Assembly: GCA_964017235.1 (NCBI GenBank)
Contig: OZ024929.1
Location: 161,867,609-161,931,608 of the forward strand
From: Sabellastarte sp. h YS-2021
Lineage: Eukaryota; Annelida; Polychaeta; Sabellida; Sabellidae
Direction: 5' to 3'
DNA: 64,000 bases
Notes under the pieces: generated by a model
What the model was told of the DNA's origin: nothing
What the model saw: the letters and a program-made list of their open reading frames with translations, nothing else
Databases searched by the model: none
In this document: piece by piece, positions 28,246 through 41,312 of the stretch
Layout of the letters: each line of letters begins with the position of its first letter
How positions within the stretch are numbered: position 1 is the stretch's first letter
Position numbers and translations under genes: made by a program

Positions 28246-28574
28246 GTATTTAAAACTACTTCCTATTTAGGTTTGAACAAGTTTAGTGAAACCCAATCAA
28301 GGAGGAACTCTTTACAAGTGAAATTCTCTTTTAATATCAGGGTTGGGGCAGAGTACAAGTCAATGTACTAGAGTACGAGTACATCCAAAATGTATGAGTA
28401 CGAGTACATTTTTCTGCAATGTACTCAAGTACGAGTACTTTGGAAAGTACTCAGGTACGAGTATATTTTTAAATTTTTGTTTAAAGTAGGAAAACATAAT
28501 AAAACCTATTTTGCCAGAAAAGAATACCTGTCCAAGTGTATTTTCATAGTTAAACCTTTTATATAGATAAATAC
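28246..28574. repeat. Intron with a partial GTACGAGTAC-rich repeat
   Basis: GTTGGGGCAGAGTACAAGTC at ~28342 is followed by five or more AAGTACGAGTAC-like units to ~28460. It resembles the interior of the hAT-like MITE at 14999-15263 but lacks a second terminal repeat, so it is probably a truncated copy. No further exon was seen. Confidence 0.5.
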
Positions 28575-28918
28575 TAGGGGTGTGGCGGTAGCAACTTTTT
28601 CCTTCCGGTTTCATGTCTTTTACTTCCCAGCCAGTTACCGGATAACTGTCTCTTATTTAACAAAACATGAGAACCAAATAGTTTTCCATACTGTAAAACA
28701 GAAAGTCAACTTCCGTGGTGAAAAAAACATCTAAAAAAAAAACAAAAAAAAAAACAATCATCTCTGCAAATAAAAGTGGATGCTGACATTTTGTATGTAA
28801 AGTTAGTAAAGTTACTTAACATTGAAGTGTAGGCAGAAAACCGGTAGCTGAACTTTGTTGCGGTTTGCAATAGTTTATTTACCGTACCGACAATACTGGT
28901 ATTACTGCAACACCCCTA
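28575..28918. mobile_element. hAT-like MITE, 344 bp
   Basis: Ends TAGGGGTGT and CAACACCCCTA are inverted repeats, flanked by the 8-bp duplication ATAAATAC at 28567-28574 and 28919-28926. It is A/T-rich, non-coding, and ends 12 bp before element C. Confidence 0.88.
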
Positions 28919-31300
28919 ATAAATACATCATTTTATTGCATTAATACATCCTATCCAATGGACAATTGCTTTACCGGTCGGCGTGACCGGTCCCGCCAAA
29001 TGCCAGAAAAAGACGTCCTGTATATACTACCGGCAGGACCGGCCACAGAGTGTGCATTCGCTAGGTGGCGCATCGTACTTCCTTCCTGTCTAGACAGTGT
29101 GACGTCATAGCATCTTTTTCGTTTGGCACGTGGAGTGTGCGGACGTGTTTTCTACAGAGAGACGTTTTGAAGTTTATCTGCGAATTCATCCATTTTATTT
29201 TACTTCTTCGTATTTCTACTGAAGTACTGATCATCATGTCGTACCCAGGACAGAGGAGAGGCACTTGTGGCCACGTTATGATGATTTTTGATGGCCACTT
29301 GAAGTGTGCAAGATGTCGGGACAAGGGGGTTGGAGAAGACAACTGTGTGCTTAAGAAAGACTGCCCTATATGTAAAGCCTTTACACCAGAGCAAGTCCAA
29401 CAGCTAGCCACCCCACCTACAGAGAAAGAAAGAACAAAGACAAGAAAATGGTTTCTGCCTCCCCTACCCCCACTCTCGTGGACCCTTCACATGTCAGTGT
29501 TTTGGGTAAAGTAGAGGGAGAGAAGGCTGTAGTTAAGCCTGAAACCACCCCTGCTGGAAAGAAGAAGAAGCGAAGTGATTCACCCAAGCCCTCTCCCAGA
29601 TCCAGCAAGAAGAAGCCCAGTACCAGCAGCAGACCTTCATCTGAAGATTTGAAAAATCTAGATGATAAATGGGCTGAGAGATTTGCAAGGCTAGAAGCAA
29701 TGCTGTTGTCCAAATCTTTTGCCGTTCCGGTGGAACCAGTGGTGAAGCCAGCTGAAGTCATCAGCCAGAAGCCATTTTTTGACCCTGGTGCCAGCACCAG
29801 TAATTTGGCTGAGTCTGCAGAGCCTTCCAGTCCCAGCCTTGTTCAGGCCACCGGTGATGCTGTAGTTCCACCCAGGGGAAATGAGATCCAGCAGATTGCC
29901 ACCCAGCCTGTTGAGGCTCCCGGTGCAGGACAGCCACCCAACCTGTTGAGGCTCCCAGTGCAGGGACAGCCACCCAGCCTGTTCAGGCTCCCGGTGCAGG
30001 TCCTGATGTACTGCCTTCCGGTATCGGTGATGCTGCCCTCAGTGTAGACCAGACCCTGACCGATGGTAGAGTTGTACAGAGCACCAGTGGGTCGGAAAGT
30101 GAGGATGACCAGCACAGTGAGACCGGTTCCCTGTTGGAAGGAAACTTCCGGGACGGTTCCCCAGACAGAGAACTCACCAGGGACGAGTCTGCAGATCAAG
30201 AACTCTCTGAGGAGGCCAGCTATAGAGAGACAATCAGAGGTGTGAGATCCTTCATGGGTTGGCACAAGGTTCCTGAATTTGAGAGTGTTCATCTTCTGAT
30301 GACAACCCTTTTGCCGGTTCACATATTTAGCCAACCGGTAAAGTGTCAATCAAGCTTCCGGTGGACGATTGGCTGTGTAAGAAGATGGAAAAGCTAAATC
30401 TCACCATCACAGAAGGCTACCCTGCAAGGAATACAGAAACTGCTGGCCTCCTCAAAGATCAATTCATCAAGCCTCCCTGGTCGTCCAGATGGTATGGGGT
30501 ACCGGCCAGAACCGGCCAAGCTCAACAATTCTTTTAGCCGGGTTGCCAGACGTAGCCTTCCTACTGCCCCACCCTCCCGGGCCCTCAGCCAGGACATGCT
30601 TAGGCATTGGGAGAGAGCAGCCAGAGAATAAACTGTCATGTGTAACCAGGCTGCTGGACTGTCAAGATGCTTGACCAGGGTTCAAGATGCCATGTCTTCT
30701 CAGTTAAAGACCTTACATCTGGATAAGACGAAGGGCAAGTCTTCTGAAAGAATGAAGCAGGCTGTAGATGAACTTGATTATCTGGTGACCTTCAACCGGT
30801 CTATTTCTCAAGCTATGGCCAGGACTATGCAAGACCTTTCTGAAGGCGTATTCATCAGCATGGCGAACTTTACTCTTACTCGCAGGGACAGTTATTTAGA
30901 ATATCTATATGCTGGTGTGAAGCAAGACACCCTTACTGCTCTGCGTACGGCTCCAGTTCATCTACACCCACTATTCCCTGATAGGCAAGGGATAGACAGC
31001 AAGCCAGGAAAAGTCGTGGCAAGCCTTCAACCTTCTCCCAGAGGCCGGCTAAGGGTTCCAAGCCACGTAAATGACAATCAATGTGTAGAGTTTGTGTCTG
31101 GACGGCAGGACTCTGTTTATGTGTCCGGTCAGATAGGCTTGAACCCTTCTCCAGTGATAGCCGGAGACAAAAAAGTGACTGTATATTCACATGTAGACTT
31201 TTGTGTTGCAAAAGCTAATTCTGTTACAGGGTTGCCACAAAAGAAAGGCGTAAATCCCAACTAGAAGAATGTTTTTGCTAACAAAAACTAAGCGTCCCAA

Positions 31301-31766
31301 AAAGGTTCACCGCAATATAATATACAGTAGAAAAAGGTTTTTGAAAATAAAAACATGCAGTGCTGAGAGAAGAAGTGAAAGTTAAGCAGACAGTGTGGAA
31401 GTTTATGCATTAACATGAAAGAAAAATTTAAGCTTTATTTTGTTTTCTATGGTTATAAATTGTGAAAAGTTAATTGAATAAATGCTCTGGCTCAGAAAGC
31501 ATAAAGCATCAATACTTATAATAGGTTGAAAATTACACCATAAAACTACTTAATTAAAGAGTAACAGTGCTTTATAAATGCCATATACCTATTTACATTT
31601 TAGAAAAAAGCATAGTAAAATTTGAGCCTTTGGAAAGGCAAGAAGTTTATGACACAATGCTGTGACCACATCTATCCCAATGAGTAAATAAAAGGTCAAT
31701 GTTCCCACAAGCCTATTTATATCTTATGAATAATGCTCATTTCTATTTAGATATAATTTAAAATTG
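31301..31766. other. A/T-rich interior of the AAGCGTCCC element
   Basis: No ORF and no repeat were recognised between the left terminus and the first tandem unit. Confidence 0.5.
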
Positions 31767-31927
31767 GCTATTTTATGACCCCAGTTTGACCCATAAGGGA
31801 GGGTCAGGGGGTAAATCTGACCGGCTATCTAGACTCTTCACATAAGGTTTCCCAATACCTCTTAATACATTCTAAACTCTAAAAGCAAGAATAAAGGAGA
31901 TAAAAGGCAAAAACACAAAATCGGCTA
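31767..31927. repeat. First unit of the ~158-bp tandem array, left of element D
   Basis: GGCTATTTTATGACCCCAGT, TTGACCCATAAGGG, AATCTGACCGGCTATCTAGA and ACACAAAATCGGCTA occur in the same order as in the units after element D. Element D interrupts the next unit at GGCTA|TTTTAT. Confidence 0.85.
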
Positions 31928-33649
31928 TTTTATTGCGTTAATACATCCTATCCAATGGACAATTGCTAAACCGGTCGGCGCAGACCAGCCCGCCAAACGC
32001 CAGAAAAAGATATCCTGTGTTTCCACCGGCTGGCCGGTCCCAGTACTGTGCATTCGCCAGGTGGCGCATGGTATTTACTTCCTGTCTAGACAGAGTGACG
32101 TCATAGCATCTTTTTCGTTTGGCGCGTGTACTGTGCAGATGTGTTTTCAATAATCTCCAGATATTTTAAGGAAAAGTGTGCATTATGACGGATTTTCTAC
32201 CTTATTTGCAAATAATTATTGTAAAAGTGTTACCTACATATCAAGCACGGATATACATCAGGAAATCTGCTGGAAATGCTCCCTAGCTGACTCAATTTAG
32301 TGTTGATGATAGGGCAGTAAGCGACGAGAAATATGAATTATGAAGGCAGCCATTTGCTAGTTTTCCTCCCTTTAACCATTGTGTTGTTAGGGGCAGATCG
32401 ACAATATTAAAGAAAATAATGGATATACTACTTACAAGGTATTTTTATCCGTGTCTTTTTTTGAATGTACCTTCTGTAACCTTCCAGCTACAGTCACCAT
32501 AGAAACGTCTTTTCTAGTACTACAAATTAGAAATCACGGAAAACTTCAGTCTACATACTTTTGAACACTGTCAATAGAAGGAATTCCACATATGAAAGGT
32601 GCATTCTTCATCAGAGCGCACTGGTACAGACTTCTCTGCTGTAAAGCATTAGTCACACCAGCCTAGCTCGAGTATTTAGTGTTTTTTCATCAGAAGCAAG
32701 AGATGAATTCTTCAGATTTCTTCAGGGCGCACTGGTCCAGACATCTTTGCTGTAAAGCATTAGTCGACCGGCAAGCTCCAGTTCAACTGACCACAATAGA
32801 AGGTGATATCAGTCCCTCCCTTGCAGACCCGGCTTTGTTGTCGGTAGTGGGGGTTGTGGATGGCCAGTTCACTGGTTTTATCACGAAAGAAAGAAGGAAT
32901 TTCATCTACACATCTACAGAGCGCACTGGTCCAGGCTTCTCTGCTTTTAAAGCATCAGCCGACCGGCCAGCTCAAAGAACGTGACCTCTGACGTCATATC
33001 CAGTCAGCCAATCGCGTGTCCATCCTACCAAATCACGAAGCTGGTCACGTGTTTTCACCGACCAGGAAGGTCGGAAGTGCGTTCTTCAGAACTCACGTCT
33101 ACTGTGATTACAGTCCCTGCTTTGCAGACCCAGCCTTGTTGTCGGTAGTGGGGTTTTTGTAGACTGTAAAGTTGCTGTAAAGTATCACGCAAGAACGCGA
33201 CTACTGACGTCATCTCCAGTCAGCCAATCGCGTGTCTTTCCGACCAAATCACGAAGCTGGTCAGGTGTTTTCACCGACCAGGAAGGTCGGAAGTGTGTTC
33301 TTCAGAACTCACGTCTTCTGTTACTCCAGTCCCTGCTTTGCGGACCCGGCTTTGTTGTCGGTAGTGAGGTTTTGTGGACAGTTCAGCATACTGTAAAGTT
33401 GCCGGTTAAGTGTTACACTAGAACGCGACCACTGACGTCATCTCCAATCAGCCAATCGCGTGTCCTTCCTACCAGCAGACTGGTCACGTGACACGCCGAA
33501 CAACAATTGCTTCTAAAAATAGTTCACAAGGGCTTTCCCAGCAACTGTCAAATTTACGGATAAGACGTGCGATTAAAAGAAATACCTTAATTAATGGAGG
33601 AAACCTACAGTAAGATGAATTCAACACAAAAGATAGTTGTAAAATTGCT

Positions 33650-33910
33650 TTAGCAACTGGTTACAGAGTGTACCGACCGGTACCGGCTACACAGCCCTGT
33701 AAACTTGCTTCAACAACTGGTTTCAGAGTGTACCAACTGGTACTGGCTACACAGCCTTGTACACTTGCTTCAACAACTGGTTACAGAGTGTACCGACTGG
33801 TACTGGCTACACAGTCTTGTACACTTGCTTCAACCTACCGGTTACAAAGTCTACTAACAGGGTGCTGGCTACACCATCCTTACTGTACAGTGCTTCACCC
33901 CAACTGGTTA
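33650..33910 (+). repeat. GGTTACAGAG/CAGCC tandem units in element D
   Basis: About four ~60-bp units with CAACTGGTTACAGAGTGTAC and GGCTACACAGCCTTGTACAC, equivalent to the array in element A near 14820-15620. Confidence 0.75.
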
Positions 33911-35006
33911 CATAGAAAAAATTGGCTAAATATAGACCAGTAGCTGTCTAAATTCATTGGTGACCCCAGCCTGCCAGTTTTTTGCCGGTTACAGAGAATT
34001 GCTGGTTACAGTAAAGTACCGGGTATGGAGTCCTGGTACCAGACAGAGTTGCCTAAGGTAAATTTGGTTACAGAGAATTCTTAGACCAGTCAGTGGTCTT
34101 GGTGATATGACAGTGTCCCAAGCTACTGCCAGGCAACCTTCTCTTATCACACCTCTCAACAGCCTGTTATCGGTGCTGGACTTGACTGGAGAGATAATAA
34201 ATTTTGTCATCACGTCCGGCCAGGGGTCAGACATCTCACAAATGACAATTGCTGTGTAAATGCTGCACCTTGCAGGCTGCTGGCCCAGGGCAAAGAGTCT
34301 ATTAATGTGAAAAGTTGTGTCAGCCCCACCAGACCACAATAAGAACAGAGAGACTGTTAACTTGGATCATTGTCACCAGACTGGACCAGTGTCCGGAGGG
34401 ACAGAAAATGTTTGTCAGAATACCAAATGTCCCAAATGTGGCACACAATCTGCCTGTAGGGTCCAGACTAAGCCCTTTTTGGGAACTTAGGAAGCCTTGG
34501 GGGCTGGACCCTAGGTAGTACAAATGTTGAAGGAGGGATACCTACTTCCATATACTTATACAAGAACAATCCAGGAAATGCCTGAGATTTCACATCCAAG
34601 GTCGGGCATACCAGTTCAAGGCCCTGCCATTCGGTTTGTTCACAGCACCTTTGGAGTTCACCGTGATTCCAAAGGAGGTGAAATTGATGGCCATACACAA
34701 GGATTTAAGAAGCCACCAGTACCTAGATGACTGGTTGGTGAGAGCCAGATCCCACCAGGCTTGTCTCCAACATACACAGGAACTAGTAAATAATGTGTCA
34801 GCAACTAGGTTGGCTGGTGAGCTTAGAGAAATCAGAGCTGAAGCCCAAACAAGACTTCAATTTTGTAGGCTACCAGTTCGACCTCAGGTCTGATCGGGTC
34901 TGACTGACTCCAGACCGGTGGCAGAACCTTCAAGAGAAAATGCTGAAACTGCTATCCCTACCGGCTTGCCCGGTCCAGGAATTCATGTCCTTGATAGGTT
35001 TACTAA

Positions 35007-35706
35007 TGTGGGTGTTCCACCACACGACTAAGGCTCCCGATTAAGGGTTTTTGAGGGTCGGTTTAAAAAATTTGCTTAGTCCCAGGCGTCCTGTAAGGGT
35101 CGGTTGTGGTCGGTTGGGGCCGTGTGAAAAATCAAACATGTTTGATATTTCTCCCGACCCAAACCGATTATTTTTTCCCGCCATAAACAAAATGTCCAGT
35201 CCCAGGCTTCCCCAGGCCTCCTCAGACCACATTTACACAGTCCTATGTTGTCCCAGGCCGCCTACGACCCTTAGTCCCCGACCCTTAGTCCCAGACCCTT
35301 AGTGCCTTAGTCCCAGGCCTCCTGCGACCCTTAGTCCCATTGCAAAACAAGAATCGGCCACATTGGTCTGGGGAAGACTGGGGATGCCTGAGGACGCCGG
35401 GACTTAGTCGTGGGTTAGTCGGGGCTTAGTCCCAGGAGGCCTGAGGCATCCTGGGACTCAGTCGGTATGTCTACAACCAGATCTTGGATCAAACCGACCA
35501 GAAAAATGGCTTAGTCGGTTCTTAGTCCCAGACCAGTCGGGGACTCTGTAGGCCTCCTCAGGGCCCCTCGGGTCGATCTGACCTTAATCCCAGACTTTTA
35601 CACCGATCCAGTATTCCCGCCCATTTTACCTTTTTTTTTGACCGACTGTCCACGATTAAGGGTCCCAGACCCAATCGGGGCTTAATCCTTTGGTGGAACA
35701 GGGGCA
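35007..35706. mobile_element. PIF/Harbinger-like MITE, 700 bp, nested in element D
   Basis: Ends TGTGGGTGTTCCACCA and the reverse complement of TGGTGGAACAGGGGCA are inverted repeats, flanked by TAA at 35004-35006 and 35707-35709. The 3-bp TAA duplication fits PIF/Harbinger. The interior is rich in TTAGTCCCAG-like motifs, with no transposase. The homologous stretch of element A is uninterrupted, which confirms the boundaries. Confidence 0.8.
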
Positions 35707-38422
35707 TAACAGCTACAGAAGTCGTCTAGGCAAACACAACTGGAGGGTCCCAGAATCACTGGAAAAGGTGATCCCAATCCCCAGGTCCTTGCACCCCCAT
35801 TTACAATGATGGCTGAAGAAAGACAATGTACTTACAGTCCAACCATTACACCCAATAAAACATGCTCTGCAAATATTTACAGACGCATCAATAGAAGGGT
35901 GGGGCGCTCACTTAGACGAGCACATTGCAAGAGTAACCTGGTCCCCTCCGGGAAGCAAGCTGCATATAAACTATCTAGAACTTAAAGCAGTCTTTCTGGC
36001 TTTAAAAGAGTTCCAAGACCTTTGCTCAAACAAGATAGTACTTGTAGCAACCGACAACACCACAGTAGTGTCATACATAAACAAGGAAGGAGGCATGAGG
36101 TCAGGCCCACTTTGTGCCCTACTATGGAGAATCTTGACCTGGTGTACCAGGAAACAAGTGACTCTAAAGCACGACACATTCCAGGCCGGCCGAATGTGGT
36201 AGCAGACAAGCTATCCAGGCTAGGCCAGACCATCCAAACAGTGGTTTCTCCTTCCAGAGGTCTTCCACTCTATGCAGCAGGTGGCACCGGCCCAAAATAG
36301 ACTTATTTGCCACGAGGTTCAACAACAAGTTGCCTCTGTTTGTGTCACCGGTACCGGATCCCCTGGCCACAGCAGTGGATGCGCTCAGTCTGCCATGGTA
36401 GGATCTGAAAGCATACACCTCCCACCATCAGCCATATTGGGCAAAGTGGTGGAGAAGTTGTAAGACTCCCCATGTAAGAGAATCATTCTGATTGCTCCGG
36501 GGTGGCCCAACATGCCTTGGTTTTGGGATCTAGTGGCCATGTCCAGCCAAATCCCACTGAGCCTGCCCAATCTGCCCAACCTGTTGACAGCCATTCAATC
36601 AGATCCCTCACAGAAATCTGACAAATCTTAATCTCCATGCAGGGCTCCTAGAGCCTCAGCAATCGAGGAGCAGGGCTTGTCTGAGGCAGTGGGAGCAAGA
36701 ATTGAGGCTCCTCAAAGGGGATCAATCAGATCAGTCTATGAGGCAAGTGGGCCATTTTTACAAAGTGATGTATCATTCATCAGGTGGACTCGGGGAAACC
36801 CGCTGTAAAGTCAGTTACTGACTTCCTTATGTACCTGTTTCAGGACAGGAAGTTGCAGCCCAGCACCATTGATGGTTACAGGTCAGCCATTGCTGATAGT
36901 CTGAGAAATTTGCCCATCAATGTCCGTAAGGATGAAAATCTCACTCGTCTCCTGGATAGTTTCCACTGAGACAGACCCAAAGGCCAGAGGGGAATCCCCT
37001 CCTGGAACCTCTTCCTGGTTTTTGCACCAGCTGACAAGGTTCATTTTGAACCAATTAAAGGCCTCCTTGAAGCATTTGACCTTCAAGACAGTTTTCCTCT
37101 TGGCCCTGGGGTCGGGCAAGCGTAGAAGTGAGATACATGCTTGGCAAAACAGAAATATTAGACACCAATCCGACTGGTCAAAGGTGTCCCTGTACCCATC
37201 ACCCAGCTTTCTCTCCAAGAATCAGCTGGCCAAAGAGGGTCCAGACAGTGTGGCCCCAGGGGTTATAACAGCCCTGGCCCCAACTCTGGATAGATCCCTC
37301 AAGTCTGACAGGTCCCTCTGTCCGGTCATAGCATTGCGCTACTATTTGGACAGGACCTCAGACCTCAGGCAGAATAAGGAGGTGGTTTTTGTCTCCTTTA
37401 AGAAAGGTTTTGACAAAGACATCTCACCTGCCACTATCTCCTCTTGGATCAAGCAGACTGTGATCCTATGTTATGAGCTCTCTGACCAGGAGGCCCACAC
37501 TTTACATCAGGTTAAAGCCCATGATGTCAGGGCCTTTGCTGCTTCTAAGGTCTTCCAGTTGGGAGTCTCCTTAGATCCAATCTTGTCAGCCTGCCACTGA
37601 AGTCACAATACCTTCACACAGTTCTATATGAAGGGCGGGGCTTGGGCTGATTCAGAGCTTTACCAATTGGGCTCGGTAGTGGCTGCTCAGCAGATCCACA
37701 AGTGGCCCTTAGATTGAGGAGACTTGTATATATGTATAACAGTTCTTCATGTAAGTGTGGCGTGCTTCCTTCGGGAGGCTTATTTGCATTCTGGGACTGA
37801 ACTCATCCCTCTCTTCCCCTACCTCAGAGCAGGCTGCAAAAGGGGGGGGGGGGCGACGGCGGTATAGCCCCGGGTAACCGGCTGCTGGCAACCGAACATG
37901 GCCTTGCAGAGTTTCCTGACCTTAAAGTCAACCCAGGCCTGGGCCTATAGGTCTCCTCACGAAGTCAGCCTAGACCGTAGGTTAAAATTTGCTATTACTT
38001 GTGAGTTCACATAAGTCCCTAGTAACTACCCTCCGACCAAGCGGTAGTTATTCAGCAATTGTCCATTGGATAGGATTATTAACGCAATAAAATTGCAAAT
38101 TTAGTAAGTAAATTAAATTTTTATAAGTTAATACCCTATCCAATGGACACACAAGACCCTCCCTCCGACCCCACTATCAGCTTACTAGGGGTCTAATAGG
38201 TTTAGACAACAAAAAAGATGCTATGACGTCACTCTGTCTAGACAGGAAGTAAATACCATGCGCCACCTGGCGAATGCACAGTACTGGGACCGGCCAGCCG
38301 GTGGAAACACAGGACGTCTTTTTCTGGCATTTGGCAGGCCGGTCTGCGCCGACCGGTTTAGCAATTGTCCATTGGATAGGGTATTAACTTATAAAAATTT
38401 AATTTACTTATTAAATTTGCAA

Positions 38423-39720
38423 TTTTATCACCCCAGTTTGACCCATAAGGGGGGATCCGGAGGTAAATCTGACCAGCTATCTAGACTCTTCACATAAGGT
38501 TTCCCAATACCTCTTAATACATTCTAAACTCTAAAAGCAAGAATAAAGGAGATAAAAGGTAAAAACACAAAATCGGCTATTTTATCACCCAAGTTTGACC
38601 CATAAGGGGGGATCCGGAGGTAAATCTGACCAGCTATCTAGACTCTTCACATAAGGTTTCCCAATACCTCTTAATACATTCTAAAGTTGTAAAAGCAAGA
38701 ATAAAAGTGATAAAAGGCAAAAACACCAAATCGGCTATTTTATGACCCCAGTTTGACCCATAAGGGGGGTTCCGGGGGTAAATCTGACCGGCTATCTAGT
38801 AGTGCTGGGACGATGTTTGCAAACTTCGGTATTATCGCTCGCTGGCTCATTGCCGATCAGTGATCGGTAAAATTTACATATAGCCGATGTTTGCTAAACT
38901 CATTTCTTTGTAGCCTTTTTGTCACAATAAAACACTAATTGCAACAATAATTTGTAAAATTTTTGAACGTTTACCAGTTAAAGTCACAAAACAATCCGTA
39001 AATGCAAAAAGTTATAGTAAACAGAAAACACCTTGGGTTTTCCCACTGTAGTCAAGGTGATAGTAAAATCAGCCAATCACAGGCAAGGATAGATAAAGCA
39101 TGGCATGAATGAGGTAGACATTTGTGAAAGGCTTTTAGTTTATATCTTGGTTATATTTGTGCTAATTTATGTACACTTTCCTTGTTTTTATTTAATATTT
39201 GAATTTTTTGTCTGGTTCACACTATTGATTCCATGATCGGCAATGATCGATCTTTGTTCACATTATTCCGATTCGAACATCGACATGTAAAATCGTGCCG
39301 ATCTCCCAGCACTACTATCTAGACTCTTCACATATGGTTTCCCAATACATCTTAATACATTGTAAAATTCTAAAAGCAAGAATAAAGGAGATATAAGGCA
39401 GAAACACAAAATTGGCTATTTTATGACCCCAGTTTGACCCATAAGGGGGGGTCTGGGGGTAAATCTGACCTGCTGTCTTGACTCTTCACATATGGTTTCC
39501 CAATACCTCTTAATACATTCTAAAGCTGTAGAAGCAAGAATAAAGGAGATATAAGGGAAAAAGACGAAATTGGCTATTTTATGACCCCAGTTTGACCCCT
39601 ACAGGGGGGTTGGAGGGGAAATTTGACTTGCTTTCTAGACTCTCTACATATGGTTTCCTACTACCTCCCAATACATTTTATGGCTCTAAATGCAATACTT
39701 AAGAAGATAATAGGGGGGTT
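38423..39720. repeat. ~158-bp tandem array right of element D (about five units)
   Basis: Units begin near 38423, 38580, 38736, (39320) and 39412, 39570. Each has TTTATCACCCCAGTTTGACC or TTTATGACCCC, CCATAAGGGGGG, AATCTGACC and CTATCTAGACTCTTCACATA. A hAT MITE interrupts the third unit. The last unit decays toward 39720. Confidence 0.85.
38800..39314. mobile_element. hAT-like MITE, 515 bp, in the tandem array
   Basis: Ends TAGTGCTGGGA and the reverse complement of TCCCAGCACTA are inverted repeats, flanked by the 8-bp duplication CTATCTAG at 38792-38799 and 39315-39322. Subterminal GATCGG and CCGATC motifs recur. Non-coding. Confidence 0.9.
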
Positions 39721-40090
39721 CACATGAATTTTAAGCTTTCTGATTGGTACCTGTGAGAAAATCGCCCATAAATCGGTCAATTTTCATCGGATTGCTCCCA
39801 AATCTAATCAGCTCGCGTTTTTGATAGAACACATGTATGAAGTTACAAGCCTCTGCGGTCAGTAGATTTTGCTGAACTGCGATGACGGGCGGGTGTACCC
39901 GAAAAAACTATTTTTTGATCATGTAACCTTGATAAAGATCAAAGGTCAAATTTAAGCATGTGGAAAAATTATCCCACGCCTAAGGTATATAACTGCCAAA
40001 TATGGTTAAAAAGCTTCCAATAATAAGGGAGATATTCAAGGGAGACCATAATGCGGCGGCGAGGAAACTGACGCGAAACCAAATAAGCGC
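39721..40090. other. Right interior of the AAGCGTCCC element
   Basis: Non-coding sequence with no recognised repeat, leading to the terminal hairpin near 40085-40109. Confidence 0.5.
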
Positions 40091-41312
40091 CCTTTTCAGG
40101 GACGCTTAATTATTGTTACAATCACACAGAAATAAAATATGTGAAAGATGTTTCCTGTGTAGGTCACTTGAGTTCTGCAAATCTTGTCACAAATGTCCCA
40201 ACTGTTGCTATAGATCCACCTGTAGGGGCAAGGCTACACAAATTTTGGGAGAAGTGGGAAGCTGTGGGTTGGAGTCCAAAAGTAGTCACCACACTCAGAG
40301 AGGGTTACACCCTTCCCTTCCGGTTCAGACCCAACTTAACCAGGTCACCAACTGTCATAAGCAACTATCACAACCCATCAAGACAGGCCCACCCTTTTTG
40401 GAGGCACTGTATCAGCTGGTAAACAAAAATGCAGTAGAACCGGTAGCAAACCAAAACTCACTAGGGTTTTACAACCGGCTATTTTTGGTACCCAAACCCA
40501 ACAACCGGTGGAGACCTATTTTGGACCTGAGCACCTTGAACACCTTCCTAAACACAGAGTTGTTCAAAATGGAGACCCCAGAGACACTAAGAACCTCCCT
40601 ACAGTCAGGGGAGTGGGTCACATCCATAGACTTCAAAGATGTATACTTCCACATACCTATTCACAGTCAGTCCAGGAAGTACATGCGTTTTCACCTCCAG
40701 GGTCGGTCCTACCAGTTCAAAGCCCTACCCTTCGGCCTTTCCACATCACCCATGGAGTTCACAGTCGTGGCCAAGGAGATCAAACTGATGGCTTTACAGA
40801 GGGGTATAAGAATCCACCAGTACCTAGATGACTGGTTGGTGAGAGCCACATCCCACCAAACTTGTCTCCATCATACACACACCTTGGTAGCTCTCTGTCG
40901 AGATCTAGGTTGGCTGGTGAACAAGGAGAAGTCAGAACTGGAGCCAAAACAGGTTTTCAACTTCGTAGGTTACCAGTTCGTCTTGAAAGAGGGCAGAGTC
41001 AGACCCACACCAGAGCGTTGGCAGACTTTGATAGACAAAATTCAGTCAATTCTGTCTGGTCTGGTGTGTCCGGTCCGGCAGTTCATGTCCCTCATAGGGC
41101 TCCTAACAGCAACAGAAAAGCAAGTCCACCTCGACTTCATATGAGACCCATACAGTGGCACTTGAAGAACAACTGGAGGGTACCAGAATCACTAGAAAAG
41201 GTGATACCCGTTCCCAGATTGCTCCACCCCCACCTAAGGTGGTGGCTGGAGGAAAGCAATGTGCTTCCAGGTCAACCATTACACCCACTAAAACATGCTC
41301 TGCAGATATTTA

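Larger units (their letters stand above)
31928..38422 (+). mobile_element. DIRS-like retroelement D (broken fossil), nested in the tandem array
   Basis: Starts TTTTATTGCGTTAATACATC and ends AAATTTGCAA. The inverted terminal repeats differ by a few percent. As in element A, the gag position is taken by ~2.1 kb of non-coding sequence (32110-34250) with GGTTACAGAG units. Reverse transcriptase remnants (~34400-35006) are followed by a nested MITE, RNase H (~35710-36470), tyrosine recombinase (~36600-37690), a 12-G tract at 37842-37853 and an ICR near 38058-38145. It has many breaks. It lies inside a transposon that itself lies inside element C, so it is younger than both of those insertions. Confidence 0.9.
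31271..40120. mobile_element. Terminal-inverted-repeat element (AAGCGTCCC family) nested in element C
   Basis: Left end TGTTTTTGCTAACAAAAACT followed by AAGCGTCCCAAAAAGG. Right end: a hairpin AAGCGCCC...GGGACGCTTA, then ATTATTGTTACA. The right end is the approximate inverse of the left. The same two end types occur at 52574-57104 in opposite orientation, which defines a family. No transposase is visible. It carries a ~158-bp tandem array and hosts DIRS element D and a hAT MITE. The superfamily is unknown and the target duplication is unclear. Confidence 0.65.
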
